Shown piece after piece: positions 52,083 to 62,360 of a DNA stretch of 64,000 nt. The notes under the pieces were generated by a model. The model had not been told where the DNA came from, ran no database searches, and was given only the letters and a program-made list of their open reading frames with translations. Each line of letters begins with the position of its first letter. The stretch's first letter is position 1. The translations under genes and the position numbers were made by a program. The DNA is from Pseudomonas syringae (lineage in GTDB: Bacteria > Pseudomonadota > Gammaproteobacteria > Pseudomonadales > Pseudomonadaceae), in contig NZ_CP066265.1 in NCBI RefSeq assembly GCF_023278085.1, positions 2,200,501 to 2,264,500 on the forward strand, given 5' to 3'.

Positions 52083-52511
52083 ATGAGTGAATCCGCCGCG
52101 CACCCATACTCAGAAACGGCCGAATCGATGCTGGCCTTTGTTCGTCAGGGGCAAGTGCTGGCCACCGACTGCCCGTCGAGGGTTGTCCTCAACCATGTCT
52201 GCAGTCGCTGGGGCGTACTGGTGCTGGTGGTGTTGCGGGGTGGTATGCATCGCTTCAGCGAGGTGCGGCGCAAGATTGGCGGGGTCAGCGAGAAAATGCT
52301 CGCGCAGACGCTTCAGCATCTGGAGCAGGACGGCTTTGTCAGCCGTACATCCCTGCCGGTGGTTCCGCCTCATGTTCAGTACCGCTTGACGCCGATGGGT
52401 GAAGAAGTTGCCTTGCAGGTCGAAACGCTGGCGACCTGGATCGAGACCAATCTGCCACGCATCATGCAGGCCCGCGAAGCGTCTGCGCAGGCTCAGGTGA
52501 AGCGTGCTTGA
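52083..52511 (+). CDS. HxlR-family transcriptional regulator (QorR/YtfH-like)
   Basis: Winged-helix regulator of 142 residues. The family motif DCPSRVVLNHVCSRWGVLVLVVLRGGMHRFSEVRRKIGGVSEKMLAQTL begins near residue 29, with Cys30 in the place used for redox sensing by QorR/HypR-type proteins. The C-terminal VPPHVQYRLTPMGEEV is the wing. It is divergent from the quinone reductase gene and probably represses it until Cys30 reacts with a quinone or disulphide stress agent. Confidence 0.9.
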   Translation: MSESAAHPYSETAESMLAFVRQGQVLATDCPSRVVLNHVCSRWGVLVLVVLRGGMHRFSEVRRKIGGVSEKMLAQTLQHLEQDGFVSRTSLPVVPPHVQYRLTPMGEEVALQVETLATWIETNLPRIMQAREASAQAQVKRA

Positions 52512-52649
52512 GATGTTTCTGACAGATTTTTCATCTGGTGATTGTCGGCTCGACTGCCTGCAATCAGTCGCTTCTTGCTATGGTGCGCGCCGAAATATTC
52601 ATTTACACGTTCAGTAGCGCCGTTTGCCCTTCACCGAGAAGCTGTAGAA

Positions 52650-54539
52650 ATGCCCAATCCAATCCCCCTGAAAGACCACGAGAAAGAGACGCGGCTTGTC
52701 AACCAGCGCCTGATTGCCTGTGCCGTACTGGTCGGGCTGCTGGCGATCTGTCTGGTCGCGCGGATGTATTTCCTGCAAGTCACCGAGTTTGAATACCACT
52801 CGACCATTTCCGAAAACAACCGGGTGCATGTACTGCCCATCCCGCCTGAACGCGGTCTGATCTTCGACCGTAATGGCGAGGTGCTTGCCGATAACCGGCC
52901 CAGCTTCAACCTGACCCTGACCCGTGAGCGTGCCGGAGACTGGCACAAGGTGATCGATGAGTTGATGACGCTGTTACAGCTGCCCGACGAGGATCGCATC
53001 CTGTTCGACAAGGAGCTGAAACAGGTGCGCCATCCGTTCGAGCCCGCGACCTTGCTTTACGAACTGACTGAAGAGCAGATCGCCATAGTGGCGGTCAATC
53101 AGTACCTGCTGCCGGGGGTGGATGTAGCCGCTCAGTTTGTTCGTCATTATCCGCTGGGCGCGCATTTTGCCCATTCGATCGGTTATGTCGGGCGTATCAA
53201 CGAAAAAGAAGCCGCCCAACTCGACAACGATTATCGCGGCACGCAGTCGATCGGCAAGACCGGCATTGAGCGCTTCTACGAGTCTGAACTGCATGGCCGG
53301 GTCGGCTATGAAGAAGTTGAAACCAACGCGCAGGGTCGCGTGTTGCGGGTTTTGAAACACACCGATCCGGTGCCCGGCAAGAACATCACCCTGAGCCTGG
53401 ATGCGCATTTGCAGGAAGCGGCCGAGAACGCGCTGGGTGATCGACGCGGTTCTGTAGTAGCGCTGGACCCGGAAACGGGCGAAGTGCTGGCGATGGTCAG
53501 CAAACCGAGCTTCGACCCCAACCTGTTCGTGACCGGCATCAGCTTCAAACAGTACGCCGCGTTGCGCGATTCCATCGACCGGCCGCTGTTCAACCGGGTA
53601 CTGCGCGGCCTGTACGCGCCGGGTTCGACGGTCAAACCGGAGGTCGCCATTGCCGGGCTCGACAGCGGCGTAGTCAATGCCTCGACCAAGGTCTTCGACC
53701 CCGGTTACTTCCAGTTGCCGGATTTCGATCACAAGTACCGCAACTGGAACCACAGCGGCGACGGCTGGGTGGACATGGACACGGCAATCATGCGTTCCAA
53801 CGACACGTACTTCTACACGCTGGCGCACAAGCTGGGCATTGACCGACTGCATGACTACATGACCATGTTCGGCATTGGCCAGAAGGTTTCGCTGGACATG
53901 TTCGAGGAATCCGCCGGCCTGATGCCGTCACGCGAGTGGAAGCGCGCCACACGACGTCAGGCCTGGTTCCCCGGCGAGACGGTGATCCTCGGTATTGGCC
54001 AGGGCTACATGCAGGTCACGCCGCTGCAACTGGCCCAGGCCACCTCGCTGATCGCCAGCAAGGGCGTCTGGCATCGTCCGCACCTGGCGATGGAAGTGGG
54101 CAATGTAGCGCCGGTCGACGAGCATCCGATGCCGAATATCGTGCTGCATGACCCCAATGAATGGAATCAGGTCAACACCGGCATGCAAATGGTCATGCAC
54201 GACCCGCGTGGTATTGCGCGTGATGCGGCGAAGGGGGCGCAATACCGCATCGCTGGCAAGAGTGGCACGGCGCAGGTGGTGGCGATCAAACAGGGCGAGC
54301 GTTACAACCGTCTCAAGACCCTTGAGCGTAACCGCGATAACGCCCTGTTCGTCGGCTTCGCTCCGGCCGACCATCCGAAGATCGTGGTGTCGGTGACCAT
54401 CGAGAACGGCGAGGCGGGCGGCAGAGTCGCAGGCCCGGTGGTACGGGAAATCCTCGATGCCTGGCTGCTCGACAGCGAAGGCAAGCTCAAGCCGCAATAC
54501 GCAGTGCCCACCAAGGCGACGGGCAACCCGCACGCCTGA
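52650..54539 (+). CDS. Penicillin-binding protein 2 paralogue
   Basis: Peptidoglycan transpeptidase of 629 residues, anchored by one N-terminal membrane helix (about 22-42). The dimerisation domain begins with PPERGLIFDRNGEVLADNRP; the penicillin-binding active site is complete: S-x-x-K in PGSTVKPEVA near residue 329, S-x-N in MRSNDTY and K-S-G-T in AGKSGTAQ. Overall it follows the MrdA (PBP2) family closely. It is unusual in standing alone: the rodA, rlpA and mltB genes that normally accompany mrdA are absent, so it is probably a second PBP2. I chose the ATG at 52650 (MPNPIPLKDHEK); upstream GTG starts are unlikely. Confidence 0.92.
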   Translation: MPNPIPLKDHEKETRLVNQRLIACAVLVGLLAICLVARMYFLQVTEFEYHSTISENNRVHVLPIPPERGLIFDRNGEVLADNRPSFNLTLTRERAGDWHKVIDELMTLLQLPDEDRILFDKELKQVRHPFEPATLLYELTEEQIAIVAVNQYLLPGVDVAAQFVRHYPLGAHFAHSIGYVGRINEKEAAQLDNDYRGTQSIGKTGIERFYESELHGRVGYEEVETNAQGRVLRVLKHTDPVPGKNITLSLDAHLQEAAENALGDRRGSVVALDPETGEVLAMVSKPSFDPNLFVTGISFKQYAALRDSIDRPLFNRVLRGLYAPGSTVKPEVAIAGLDSGVVNASTKVFDPGYFQLPDFDHKYRNWNHSGDGWVDMDTAIMRSNDTYFYTLAHKLGIDRLHDYMTMFGIGQKVSLDMFEESAGLMPSREWKRATRRQAWFPGETVILGIGQGYMQVTPLQLAQATSLIASKGVWHRPHLAMEVGNVAPVDEHPMPNIVLHDPNEWNQVNTGMQMVMHDPRGIARDAAKGAQYRIAGKSGTAQVVAIKQGERYNRLKTLERNRDNALFVGFAPADHPKIVVSVTIENGEAGGRVAGPVVREILDAWLLDSEGKLKPQYAVPTKATGNPHA

Positions 54540-54594
54540 GCCGCCTGCCACAGCAGGCGGCCTGACCGAGCCCTGAACAGGGCTCAGGTTTTCT
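54540..54594 (+). terminator. Double hairpin terminator after the PBP2 gene
   Basis: GCCGCCTGC / GCAGGCGGC (54540-54561) begins at the base after the stop codon. GAGCCCTG-AA-CAGGGCTC (54568-54585) follows and leads to AGGTTTT, the likelier termination signal. Confidence 0.75.
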
Positions 54595-54691
54595 GAACTG
54601 TCGAGAATCCATCGGGTCGACCACAACAGGCGTGGCAGAGCGCTGCGCGTGTTTATCTGAATCCTTTATTTGCCTCGACAAGGAACCCCTA

Positions 54692-56410
54692 ATGTCCAAG
54701 ACCATCGCCGACCATCTTGCGCAAACCCTCGCAGCGGCAGGTGTTTCCCACATCTGGGGGGTGTCTGGTGACAGCCTGAATGGCCTGACCGACAGCCTGG
54801 AACGCACCGATTCGATTCGCTGGATGCACACCCGTCACGAAGAAGTCGCCGCCTTCGCTGCCGGTGCCCAAGCAGCGTCCAGCGGCAAGCTGGCGGTCTG
54901 CGCAGGCAGTTGCGGACCGGGTAATCTGCACTTGATCAACGGCCTGTACGACTGCCATCGCAACCGGGTGCCGGTGCTGGCGATTGCTGCGCACATTCCA
55001 TCCTCCGAAATCGGCCTGGATTACTTCCAGGAAACCCACCCGCAGGAGCTGTTCAAGGAGTGCAGCCACTTCGTTGAACTGGTCAGCAACCCCGAGCAAT
55101 TCCCGCGTGTGCTGGAACGCGCCATGCGTGCGGCGATCAGCCAAAAGGGCGTTGCGGTGATCGTCGTACCCGGCGACGTGGCGCTCAGCGAGGCACCGGA
55201 TGTGCCCGCGAAGTGGGTCGAGGCCACACCGCCCAACGTTGTCCCGGCAGACAATGACCTGCAGTCGATGGCCGAGATGCTCAACGCTTCCAAGGCGGTG
55301 ACGCTGTTGTGCGGTGCCGGTTGCGCCGGTGCTCACGAGCAGATCCTCGCGCTGGCCGACACGCTGGGCGCGCCGATTGTTCATGCATTGCGCGGCAAGC
55401 AGCACGTCGAGTACGACAACCCGTTCGATGTCGGCATGACCGGGCTGATCGGCTTCAGCTCTGGCTATCACGCCATGCTGTCCTGCGACACGCTGGTGAT
55501 TCTGGGCAGCAGCTTTCCATACCGCAACTTCTACCCCGAGAAGGCCGACATCATTCAGATCGACCTCGATCCGACCCAGCTCGGCCGCCGCACGCCGGTA
55601 GCGTTAGGTCTGGTCGGCGGGGTGCGTGAGACGCTGGATGCGCTGCTGCCGAAGCTCACGCCGCACACCGATCGCCGATTCCTCGACAAGGCCCTCAAAC
55701 ACTACGCCAAGGCGCGTGAGGAACTCGACGAGCTGGCCACACCCACGCCGAATGGCACGCCGATTCACCCGCAGTACCTGACCCGGCTGGTCGACGAGCA
55801 GGCTGATGCCGATGCGATCTTCACCGTCGATGTCGGCACGCCGACCCTGTGGGCCGCGCGCTACCTGCACATGAACGGCAAACGCAGCCTGCTGGGCTCG
55901 TTCAACCACGGTTCGATGGCCAACGCCTTGCCGCAGGCGCTTGGTGCCAAGGCCGAACACCCGGATCGTCAGGTGGTGGCATTGTGCGGCGATGGCGGCC
56001 TGTCGATGCTGCTCGGTGACCTGCTGAGCATTCGTCAGTTGAATCTGCCGATCAAAATGGTGGTGTTCAACAACAGCTCGCTGGGCTTCGTCGACATGGA
56101 AATGAAAGCCAGCGGCTATGTGCCGCATGGCACCGACCTGCACGAGACCAACTTCGCCGGTATCGCGCTGGGCGCAGGCATTCTCGGGTTACGCGTCGAA
56201 AACGCCGAAGAGTTGCCCGCCGCGTTGCGCAAGGCCTTCGATCATCCAGGCCCGGTGCTGATCGACGTGGTGACCGCCAAGCAGGAACTGGGTATTCCGC
56301 CGAAGATCAAGCTGGCGCAGGCCAAGGGCTTCAGCCTGTACATGATGCGCGCGATCATGAGCGGGCGTGGCAGCGAAGTGCTGGAGCTGGCCAAGACCAA
56401 CCTGCGTTAA
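54692..56410 (+). CDS. poxB: Pyruvate dehydrogenase (ubiquinone) PoxB, ThDP-dependent
   Basis: Peripheral membrane flavoprotein of 572 residues that turns pyruvate into acetate and CO2 and passes electrons to ubiquinone. Domains: ThDP-binding Pyr domain with the catalytic glutamate in [15 protein letters not shown], central FAD domain (about 185-330) and PP domain with the motif [29 protein letters not shown]. The ATG at 54692 follows AGGAAC. Its stop overlaps the stop of the convergent GFA gene by four bases. In many bacteria poxB is a stationary-phase gene. Confidence 0.93.
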   Translation: MSKTIADHLAQTLAAAGVSHIWGVSGDSLNGLTDSLERTDSIRWMHTRHEEVAAFAAGAQAASSGKLAVCAGSCGPGNLHLINGLYDCHRNRVPVLAIAAHIPSSEIGLDYFQETHPQELFKECSHFVELVSNPEQFPRVLERAMRAAISQKGVAVIVVPGDVALSEAPDVPAKWVEATPPNVVPADNDLQSMAEMLNASKAVTLLCGAGCAGAHEQILALADTLGAPIVHALRGKQHVEYDNPFDVGMTGLIGFSSGYHAMLSCDTLVILGSSFPYRNFYPEKADIIQIDLDPTQLGRRTPVALGLVGGVRETLDALLPKLTPHTDRRFLDKALKHYAKAREELDELATPTPNGTPIHPQYLTRLVDEQADADAIFTVDVGTPTLWAARYLHMNGKRSLLGSFNHGSMANALPQALGAKAEHPDRQVVALCGDGGLSMLLGDLLSIRQLNLPIKMVVFNNSSLGFVDMEMKASGYVPHGTDLHETNFAGIALGAGILGLRVENAEELPAALRKAFDHPGPVLIDVVTAKQELGIPPKIKLAQAKGFSLYMMRAIMSGRGSEVLELAKTNLR

Positions 56411-56829
56411 TCACACTCAGGCGCTTCAACAACGGGGCGGTCGGAGGGATGATTGACCCCGTCACTGACCTTCACCTGCCCCAGATCGAAAGGATTCACA
56501 CCTTCCAGGCAGGCGACGTTGTACCCGTATTCATCGGGGTTGGAACGTCGCTGATGGTGGGTGTAGACCCCGCATCTGCCGCAAAAATAATGCTCGGCGG
56601 TACGCGTATTGAACTGATACAGCTTGAGCACACTTTGCCCGTGAACCACTCGTACCCCGTTCTTCGCCACTGAAGCGACAATCGCGCCTCTGCGCCTGCA
56701 CAACGAGCAGTCACAGCGTCGCGGGTCAACAATGCCGTCCGGCAAGTCCAGCTCCAGCATGATCGCGCCGCAATGGCAGGACGCATGGTGGACAGGTTTG
56801 ATCTCGGTAGGGCCGACTTTCTTGATCAT
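56407..56829 (-). CDS. GFA/CENP-V-fold zinc protein
   Basis: A 140-residue protein with the zinc-binding cysteines of the glutathione-dependent formaldehyde-activating (GFA) family: SCHCGAI (residues about 18-24), [13 protein letters not shown] and [12 protein letters not shown]. Activity towards formaldehyde is not certain, since most members are uncharacterised. I chose the ATG at 56829 (MIKKVGPTE), preceded by GGGAAAA. It converges on poxB with a shared TTAA at both stop codons. Confidence 0.88.
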   Translation of the reverse strand: MIKKVGPTEIKPVHHASCHCGAIMLELDLPDGIVDPRRCDCSLCRRRGAIVASVAKNGVRVVHGQSVLKLYQFNTRTAEHYFCGRCGVYTHHQRRSNPDEYGYNVACLEGVNPFDLGQVKVSDGVNHPSDRPVVEAPECD

Positions 56830-57057
56830 AGGGTTTTCCCTTGTGCGTGTTATCAACCAGCGTAAATGCAAACAGTCTCATACCGCTGCAAATTAAAGCA
56901 GACCAGCAGGTAAAGCTTGGCACTTCACCGCCGAAACAATTGGATGGAGGCAATACCAGCTACGGCAGGCTGATTACTGAACCCTCTCTGGTTATAAAAA
57001 ACGTCGCCGTTGAAAGAGCGTTGGACCTGGAGCGTTTTTATAGAAAGTCTGTGAGTT

Positions 57058-59031
57058 ATGAGGTCTGTAATGCTTAGAAATGCTCCTTTGAGTATGAAAC
57101 TGCTGCTTATTCTTATGTTCCCCCTGTTGGGCTTCCTTGCGTTCGCCGGTATTTTTGTCGCCGACAAACGCGAGACGCTCAGCGACAACAGTCGAGCGGT
57201 CACGGCCACCAGCGCCGCGCAGAAACTCAGTGACGTAGTGACCACCCTGCAGCGCGAACGCGGCGCCAGTGGTGTGTTTCTGGGCAGCGGCGGCAAGTCG
57301 ATGCAAGACAAGCTGAAGACCTTTCGCCAGGAATCCGACAAGGCGATCAGCGCGATGCGCGCCCAATCGACGGAAGGCATTCCCGGGCTGGATGGTGTAA
57401 AGCGGGCACTGGATGATCTGCTTGCGCTTCGCGCCAAAGTTGATTCGCTGGCAATCAACAATACCGAGTCCGGCACGCGTTTCACTGACATCATCAAAAC
57501 ACTTATCGGTTTTACCTACTCGCTTGAAGCCAGTATCGAAGACCCTGAAATTCTCCGCGCACTGAGTTCGCTCAATCAATTTGTCGACATGAAAGAGCGT
57601 GCAGGCCGCGAACGGGTATTGCTTGGCCTGGCCTTCAACCAGAACCGTTTCGACTCAGCCCTGTTGTCGCGTTTCAGCCGCAACCTCGGTGAATTCTCCG
57701 GTTACTACGAAGCCTTTCAGCGCTGGGCCCCGGACGTTTTCAAAAGCAAACTGAGTGCTGTCTTGCAGCAGCCAGGCTCGCTGGAAGTGGCGCGCCTGCA
57801 ACGACTGGGCTTTGATACCCCGTTGGGCGATCCGCTCAATGTCAAACCGGAAGACTGGTTCAACCTTGCTACCGTACGTATCGACATGATGGCTCAGGTA
57901 GAAGCCGAGTTGGGGCAGACCGTCGTGGGCCTGGCCAGCGATGCACGCAAAGACGCTGAGCGCAGCCTGTACGTCGCAATCGGCACTGTAATCGTCATGC
58001 TGATTGCCGTGCTCTGGCTGGCGTCGGTGATCATCCGCAACATCAAGATCGCCGTAGTCGACGTGAACCGCACCCTGATCACACTTTCCACCCGCGATCT
58101 GACCGCCAGAACCCGTTACACGGGCAAGGACGAGTTTGGTGAGATCTCGCGCAACCTGGACAACATGGCGCAACAGATCAGCGAAGTCATCCGCGAAATC
58201 GGCAGCGCCACGGCGCAGGTTGCCACGGCTGCGGAACAGTCTTCGGCGGTGGCATTGCAGACCAATCAGAACGTGGCACAGCAGCGTCAGGGCACTGATC
58301 AGGTCGCCACTGCCATCAGCCAGATGAGCTCGACGGTCAAAGACGTTGCACGCAGCACCACCGATGCGTCGGCCATGTCACAACGTGTCAACGCCAGCAC
58401 GATGCAGGGCAAGATCGAGATCGACAACACCGTCACTCTGATCAAAGGTCTTTCGGTCCAGGCCGAACAGACGTCGCGGATCATCGACGAACTCAAAGGT
58501 GAGAGCGATTCGATCTCCTCGGTCCTCGACGTCATTCGCGGTGTGGCCGATCAGACCAACCTGCTGGCACTCAACGCCGCCATCGAAGCCGCACGTGCCG
58601 GCGAGCAAGGCCGTGGCTTCGCAGTGGTGGCCGACGAAGTGAGGAATCTCGCCAAGAAGACTCAGGAATCGACCGTCAGCATCCAGAACATGATCGCCAA
58701 CCTGCAATCCGGCTCCGACCGTGCCGCAAGCTCCATGCAGGAAACCCTCGGCAAGGCCCAGCAAGGCGCAACAAACGTTGTGCGTGCGGGCGAATTGCTC
58801 GAAGAAATCGCCGAAGGCATCGCCAGCATCAGCGACCGCAACATCCAGGTCGCTTCGGCTGCCGAGGAACAAAGCCTGGTCGCCGAAGAAATCCACCGCA
58901 ATGTCCACGACATCAACGCCTTGGTCATTCAGGTCAGCGCCGGTGCCGAGCAGACAGCCGTCACCAGCCGCGAACTGGCTCGGCTGGCTGAGCAGCAGCA
59001 GGGGTTGGTGGGGCGGTTCAGGGTGAGTTGA
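57058..59031 (+). CDS. Methyl-accepting chemotaxis protein with NIT sensor domain
   Basis: Chemoreceptor of 657 residues. First membrane helix about residues 14-35, periplasmic NIT-type helical sensor ([16 protein letters not shown], and [16 protein letters not shown]), second helix about 303-322, HAMP, then a complete MCP signalling domain with the hairpin tip [43 protein letters not shown] domains sense nitrate or nitrite in several systems, and P. aeruginosa McpN is a nitrate receptor, but the ligand here is unproved. ATG at 57058, with another at 57070. Upstream 56830-57057 holds only an AT-rich leader. Confidence 0.92.
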   Translation: MRSVMLRNAPLSMKLLLILMFPLLGFLAFAGIFVADKRETLSDNSRAVTATSAAQKLSDVVTTLQRERGASGVFLGSGGKSMQDKLKTFRQESDKAISAMRAQSTEGIPGLDGVKRALDDLLALRAKVDSLAINNTESGTRFTDIIKTLIGFTYSLEASIEDPEILRALSSLNQFVDMKERAGRERVLLGLAFNQNRFDSALLSRFSRNLGEFSGYYEAFQRWAPDVFKSKLSAVLQQPGSLEVARLQRLGFDTPLGDPLNVKPEDWFNLATVRIDMMAQVEAELGQTVVGLASDARKDAERSLYVAIGTVIVMLIAVLWLASVIIRNIKIAVVDVNRTLITLSTRDLTARTRYTGKDEFGEISRNLDNMAQQISEVIREIGSATAQVATAAEQSSAVALQTNQNVAQQRQGTDQVATAISQMSSTVKDVARSTTDASAMSQRVNASTMQGKIEIDNTVTLIKGLSVQAEQTSRIIDELKGESDSISSVLDVIRGVADQTNLLALNAAIEAARAGEQGRGFAVVADEVRNLAKKTQESTVSIQNMIANLQSGSDRAASSMQETLGKAQQGATNVVRAGELLEEIAEGIASISDRNIQVASAAEEQSLVAEEIHRNVHDINALVIQVSAGAEQTAVTSRELARLAEQQQGLVGRFRVS

Positions 59032-59056
59032 GGGTAAGGCGTCTGGTTTGATGTTC

Positions 59057-59092
59057 AAAGGCCTGGGAGCGTGAGCTTTCAGGCTTTTTTTT
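59057..59092 (+). terminator. Rho-independent terminator after the chemoreceptor gene
   Basis: AAAGGCCTG and CAGGCTTT pair with one bulged G, and the second arm runs into eight T residues. Confidence 0.8.
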
Positions 59093-59673
59093 GCAGCATT
59101 GCGCCAGTGTTCAAGTGAATACCGATCACCCAGGAAACACGCTCACACAGCCCCGCGATATCCTCCCTCGGTCATGACCATTCAGTCACCTTTTCACGTA
59201 ACTTCACGTCCTTCATACGATTATGTAGTGATAAAAAATAATCACTACATAATCGTTGACGCGCTGCATTTGCCCTTGCATTATGCAGCTGTCTCCCTGA
59301 TCGGGAGCGCAGCAAAGCGGTACTGAACAGGCTCGGCAAGCCGTCGAGATGTTCCCGGATGTAGGCTGCCCACAAGGCAGATTGATGAAGCTGACCTGGC
59401 ATTGTCGTCGATAAAGGCGAGAAGCTGGCGAAACGTCCTCATGATGCTTGTATCGGATCGATTGTCGATTCTGGGTCGGGTCTTTGGGTTTCGTGACTTC
59501 TTCTCGCTAACGTTGACGCCGTTGTGTAGCGGCTTCTCATCAAGGCTACCTGCATGTCCTTGAGGGCCGGAACTGTATTCGACGAACGCTCTATCGCGGT
59601 TCGTGGATGAACGTCTGGCACATGAACTTGATGTATCAACTATTGAACAGTCTGCGAGTGAAGGAGCATCAAC
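59093..59673. other. Long region without a supportable gene, containing a perfect 15-bp inverted repeat (59218-59255)
   Basis: CGATTATGTAGTGAT (59218-59232) is fully complementary to ATCACTACATAATCG (59241-59255), with the 8-nt loop AAAAAATA. The surrounding 580 bp has no reading frame with a good start, ribosome site or recognisable domain. The minus-strand segment about 59281-59450 could be read as a short peptide (RTFRQLLAFIDDNARSASSI) but I cannot support it as a gene. The AAGGAG site for the next gene is at the right-hand end. Confidence 0.65.
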
Positions 59674-59991
59674 ATGAATATCAACCAACAACCGACTATT
59701 GATCAGCTGGCGCTTCTGTTTGCCGAGCGCAAAGATACGCTGGATGACCATATTGTATGGATTGCCGAGTCCGGAGAAGTGCACGTCGATGCCATGGCGC
59801 CGCATACCCAGGAGTGCGAATTCCGCGATGCTCACCCGGAAATGCGCGTTGCGCTGAAGATGTTCCGTCGTGGGCAGGGCTATGTTGGCAGAAAAGCCGC
59901 TGCGGATCGCACGTTCATGGAACACACGCTGCAAGCGTTGAAAAGCGAATGGCAAAAAACCCAGCGCCATGCGCACTCGCAGGTGGCCTGA
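59674..59991 (+). CDS. Conserved-looking small protein of unknown function (105 residues)
   Basis: A soluble 105-residue protein with AAGGAG correctly placed before its ATG. Sequence features are HIVWIAESGEVHVDAMAPHTQECEF and a basic C-terminal helix. There is no signal peptide, cysteine pair or membrane segment. It stands alone, with a GC-rich hairpin (CCTGCTCCC / GGGAGCAGG, 60014-60044) 20 bp after the stop that may end its transcript. I do not recognise the family. Confidence 0.7.
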   Translation: MNINQQPTIDQLALLFAERKDTLDDHIVWIAESGEVHVDAMAPHTQECEFRDAHPEMRVALKMFRRGQGYVGRKAAADRTFMEHTLQALKSEWQKTQRHAHSQVA

Positions 59992-60253
59992 GGATCGGGC
60001 ATATCGTGCCAGGCCTGCTCCCCCCGACGCTGTCAGGGAGCAGGTCATATCAGCCAGAGAGCAGAACCGTTTCAGCGTCAGCTCTTTATCCTGTCTTATT
60101 GTTGTACAAAGGGAATCGGGTGGTATAAATTCCGGCCAGGAGTCAGCGTGTTTGGCGCTGTTTTTTCCGGTTTCGGTATAGACCACGCCGCTGACTCTTA
60201 CGACTTTCTGGCTGCTGGTATTTAAGCTGGCAGTACATCTTCCGAGGTTGTCG

Positions 60254-60775
60254 ATGCCCGTGCTCGCGCCACGATGGTTATGGTTTCTGATCCTGCTCAG
60301 CAGCAGTGCCTTGGCAGACTGGCGTGAAGCGCTACCCAATGCGCAGGTGGTAGGCAGCGGCGAACTGACGCTGTTCGGGTTCCGCATCTACACCGCCAGG
60401 CTGTCCAGCCCGGCAAAGCCTTTCACGGCGGACGCTCCGCTGGCACTCGAACTCACTTATCACCGAGACATTGACCGCGAAGACCTGGTTGATGCCAGCA
60501 TCGATGAGATCAAGCGTATTTCCGGGGCCGCTGTCAGTGATGATCAGTTGACGGCATGGCGTCAGCAAATGCAGCAATCGTTCGTTGATGTGCAACCGGG
60601 CATGAAGATCACCGGCGTCTATCTACCTGGCCGTGAGGCACGCTTCTACGTGGGCGACAAGCTCCAGCATGTCGTGCCCGACAGCCAGTTCGCCAAGGCA
60701 TTCTTCTCCATCTGGCTTGACCCGAAAACCCGCAACCCGGAGCTGCGTGAAGAGCTGCTCGGGAAAGCAGGCTGA
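60254..60775 (+). CDS. Chalcone-isomerase-like periplasmic protein
   Basis: A 173-residue exported protein with a short hydrophobic leader ending ALA-DWREA. The core GELTLFGFRIYTARL and YHRDIDREDLVDASIDEIKRI match the bacterial chalcone isomerase-like family, whose members are probably lipid or fatty-acid binding rather than enzymes. The ATG at 60254 is preferred over a TTG just upstream; GAGG lies before it. The next gene (DUF3833) starts 20 bp after its stop, so they form an operon. Confidence 0.82.
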   Translation: MPVLAPRWLWFLILLSSSALADWREALPNAQVVGSGELTLFGFRIYTARLSSPAKPFTADAPLALELTYHRDIDREDLVDASIDEIKRISGAAVSDDQLTAWRQQMQQSFVDVQPGMKITGVYLPGREARFYVGDKLQHVVPDSQFAKAFFSIWLDPKTRNPELREELLGKAG

Positions 60776-60795
60776 TGATGACTCAAGGAGGGCGC

Positions 60796-61329
60796 ATGCT
60801 CAGAAAATGGATGGTAGTACTGGGCCTTGGCCTGGTTTTGAGCGGTTGTGGTGGCGTGCCGGTCACGCACTACAGTCAGGAGGCGCCGAAGCTTGATCTG
60901 CGCAAGTACTTCACCGGGCGCGTCGAAGCCTGGGGCATGTTCCAGAAGCGTTCAGGCGAGGTCACCAAGCGCTTTACCGTGGTGATCGATGGCCATAATG
61001 AAGGCGAAGTGCTGGTGATGCATGAGGCCTTCAGCTACAGCGATGGCACTAAACAGGTTCGCGAATGGCGCCTGCGTCCCGACGGTCCTGGCCGTTGGAA
61101 GGGTACGGCAGGGGACGTGGTCGGTGAGGCGCGTGGCGAAGTGTCGGGCAACAGCTTCCATTGGAATTACGTGCTCAGGCTGCCGGTGGACGGTACCGAG
61201 TATGACGTCAGTCTGGATGACTGGATGTACATGATTGACGAACAAACCCTGGCCAATCGTTCGTCGATGACCAAGCTGGGCGTTGAGGTCGGGCAGATAA
61301 CGCTGTTCTTTCGCAAGACTGACAAATAG
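60796..61329 (+). CDS. DUF3833 lipoprotein
   Basis: A 177-residue lipoprotein with lipobox VLSGC near residue 16. The family signature is visible in LRKYFTGRVEAWGMFQKRSGEVTKRF, YSDGTKQVREWRL and MYMIDEQTLANRSSMTKLGVEVGQITLFFRK, which looks lipocalin-like. I chose the ATG at 60796, five bases after AAGGAGG; an ATG pair at 60775 overlaps the upstream stop and is possible. It is commonly found beside chalcone-isomerase-like genes, as here, suggesting a joint envelope role. Confidence 0.85.
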   Translation: MLRKWMVVLGLGLVLSGCGGVPVTHYSQEAPKLDLRKYFTGRVEAWGMFQKRSGEVTKRFTVVIDGHNEGEVLVMHEAFSYSDGTKQVREWRLRPDGPGRWKGTAGDVVGEARGEVSGNSFHWNYVLRLPVDGTEYDVSLDDWMYMIDEQTLANRSSMTKLGVEVGQITLFFRKTDK

Positions 61330-61332
61330 TTA

Positions 61333-61353
61333 GCGCCTCGTTATGCGAGGCGC
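61333..61353. terminator. Hairpin between convergent DUF3833 and moaA genes
   Basis: GCGCCTCG (61333-61340) and CGAGGCGC (61346-61353) form a perfect 8-bp stem with a 5-nt loop in the 32-bp gap. It probably serves both strands although T-runs are weak. Confidence 0.65.
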
Positions 61354-61361
61354 AATACCGG

Positions 61362-62360
61362 TCAACCGCCCGTCATGTTCATGAAACGTACCACCTGCAC
61401 ACCGTCGTCGTGAGTGAAGTTGTGGCTCCACGGCTTTAACTGCATGGCGTCGATGATTGCTTTCTCAAGCTTCTGCGGCTGACCGGGGTTGGCACGCAGC
61501 ACCGACTTCAAGTCCACTGAATGCTCGTTGCCCAGGCATAGCAGCAAACGTCCTTCAACTGTCAGGCGCACGCGATTGCAGGTGCCGCAGAAGTTATGGC
61601 TGTGCGGAGAAATAAAGCCGATGCGAATGCCTGGCGCTTCCGCCAGACGCCAGTAGCGCGACGGACCTTGGGTCGAGTCAGTGGACGGCACCAGCGTATA
61701 GCGCTCGGCAATACGCTCGCGAACCTGATCACTTGAATAGAAGGATTCGGCACGGCTGTGCTCGCTGATGATGCCCAGTGGCATTTCTTCGATGAACGAG
61801 ACGTCCAGATTGCGATCGATGGCGAACGCCAGCAGGTCGTTGATCTCGTGATCGTTACGGCCATGCATAACGACACAATTGAGTTTGGTATGGACAAAAC
61901 CGGCAGCGTTGGCGGCATCGATACCAGCGATGACCTTGTTCAGGTCTCCGGTGCGGGTCAGCTCGCGAAAGCGCTGCGGGTCGAGGCTGTCCAGGCTGAT
62001 ATTCAGGCGTGTGACGCCAGCGTTAAACAGCGGCGCTGCCAGTTTGTCCAGTTGCGAGCCATTGGTGGTCATGCACAATTCGCGCAGGCCGGGCAGGGCG
62101 GCGATTCGCTCGCAAAGCCCGACCACACCGGCACGTACCAGTGGCTCGCCACCCGTCAGACGAATCTTGCGAGTGCCCAGCGCAACGAAGCGCTCAGCCA
62201 CCTGCAGGATCTCTTCCAGGGACAGGATCTGTTGGCGAGGCAGAAACGTCATCTCTTCGGCCATGCAATACACGCAACGGAAATCGCACCGGTCGGTGAC
62301 CGACATGCGCAGATAATCGACTTTGCGGGCAAAGCGGTCCATCAGGACGGGTTCGGACAT
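61362..62360 (-). CDS. moaA: GTP 3',8-cyclase MoaA (molybdenum cofactor synthesis)
   Basis: Radical-SAM enzyme of 332 residues that begins molybdenum-cofactor synthesis from GTP. The first cluster motif is CDFRCVYC near residue 25, the GTP-side cluster is FCGTCNR plus a later C in LLLCLGN, and the protein ends in the conserved GG. The ATG at 62360 ([10 protein letters not shown]) follows AAGGTG; an upstream in-frame ATG would add 12 atypical residues. Other moa genes are not adjacent. The 267 bp upstream (62361-62627) shows no gene and no obvious Moco riboswitch. Confidence 0.94.
   Translation of the reverse strand: MSEPVLMDRFARKVDYLRMSVTDRCDFRCVYCMAEEMTFLPRQQILSLEEILQVAERFVALGTRKIRLTGGEPLVRAGVVGLCERIAALPGLRELCMTTNGSQLDKLAAPLFNAGVTRLNISLDSLDPQRFRELTRTGDLNKVIAGIDAANAAGFVHTKLNCVVMHGRNDHEINDLLAFAIDRNLDVSFIEEMPLGIISEHSRAESFYSSDQVRERIAERYTLVPSTDSTQGPSRYWRLAEAPGIRIGFISPHSHNFCGTCNRVRLTVEGRLLLCLGNEHSVDLKSVLRANPGQPQKLEKAIIDAMQLKPWSHNFTHDDGVQVVRFMNMTGG

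Noticed and set aside
59281..60387. 368-codon minus-strand frame covering the 105-residue gene and its flanks
   Set aside because: It runs across a gene with a good ribosome site on the other strand and contains no recognisable domain; composition is not gene-like. A short real peptide at its end cannot be excluded but is unsupported.
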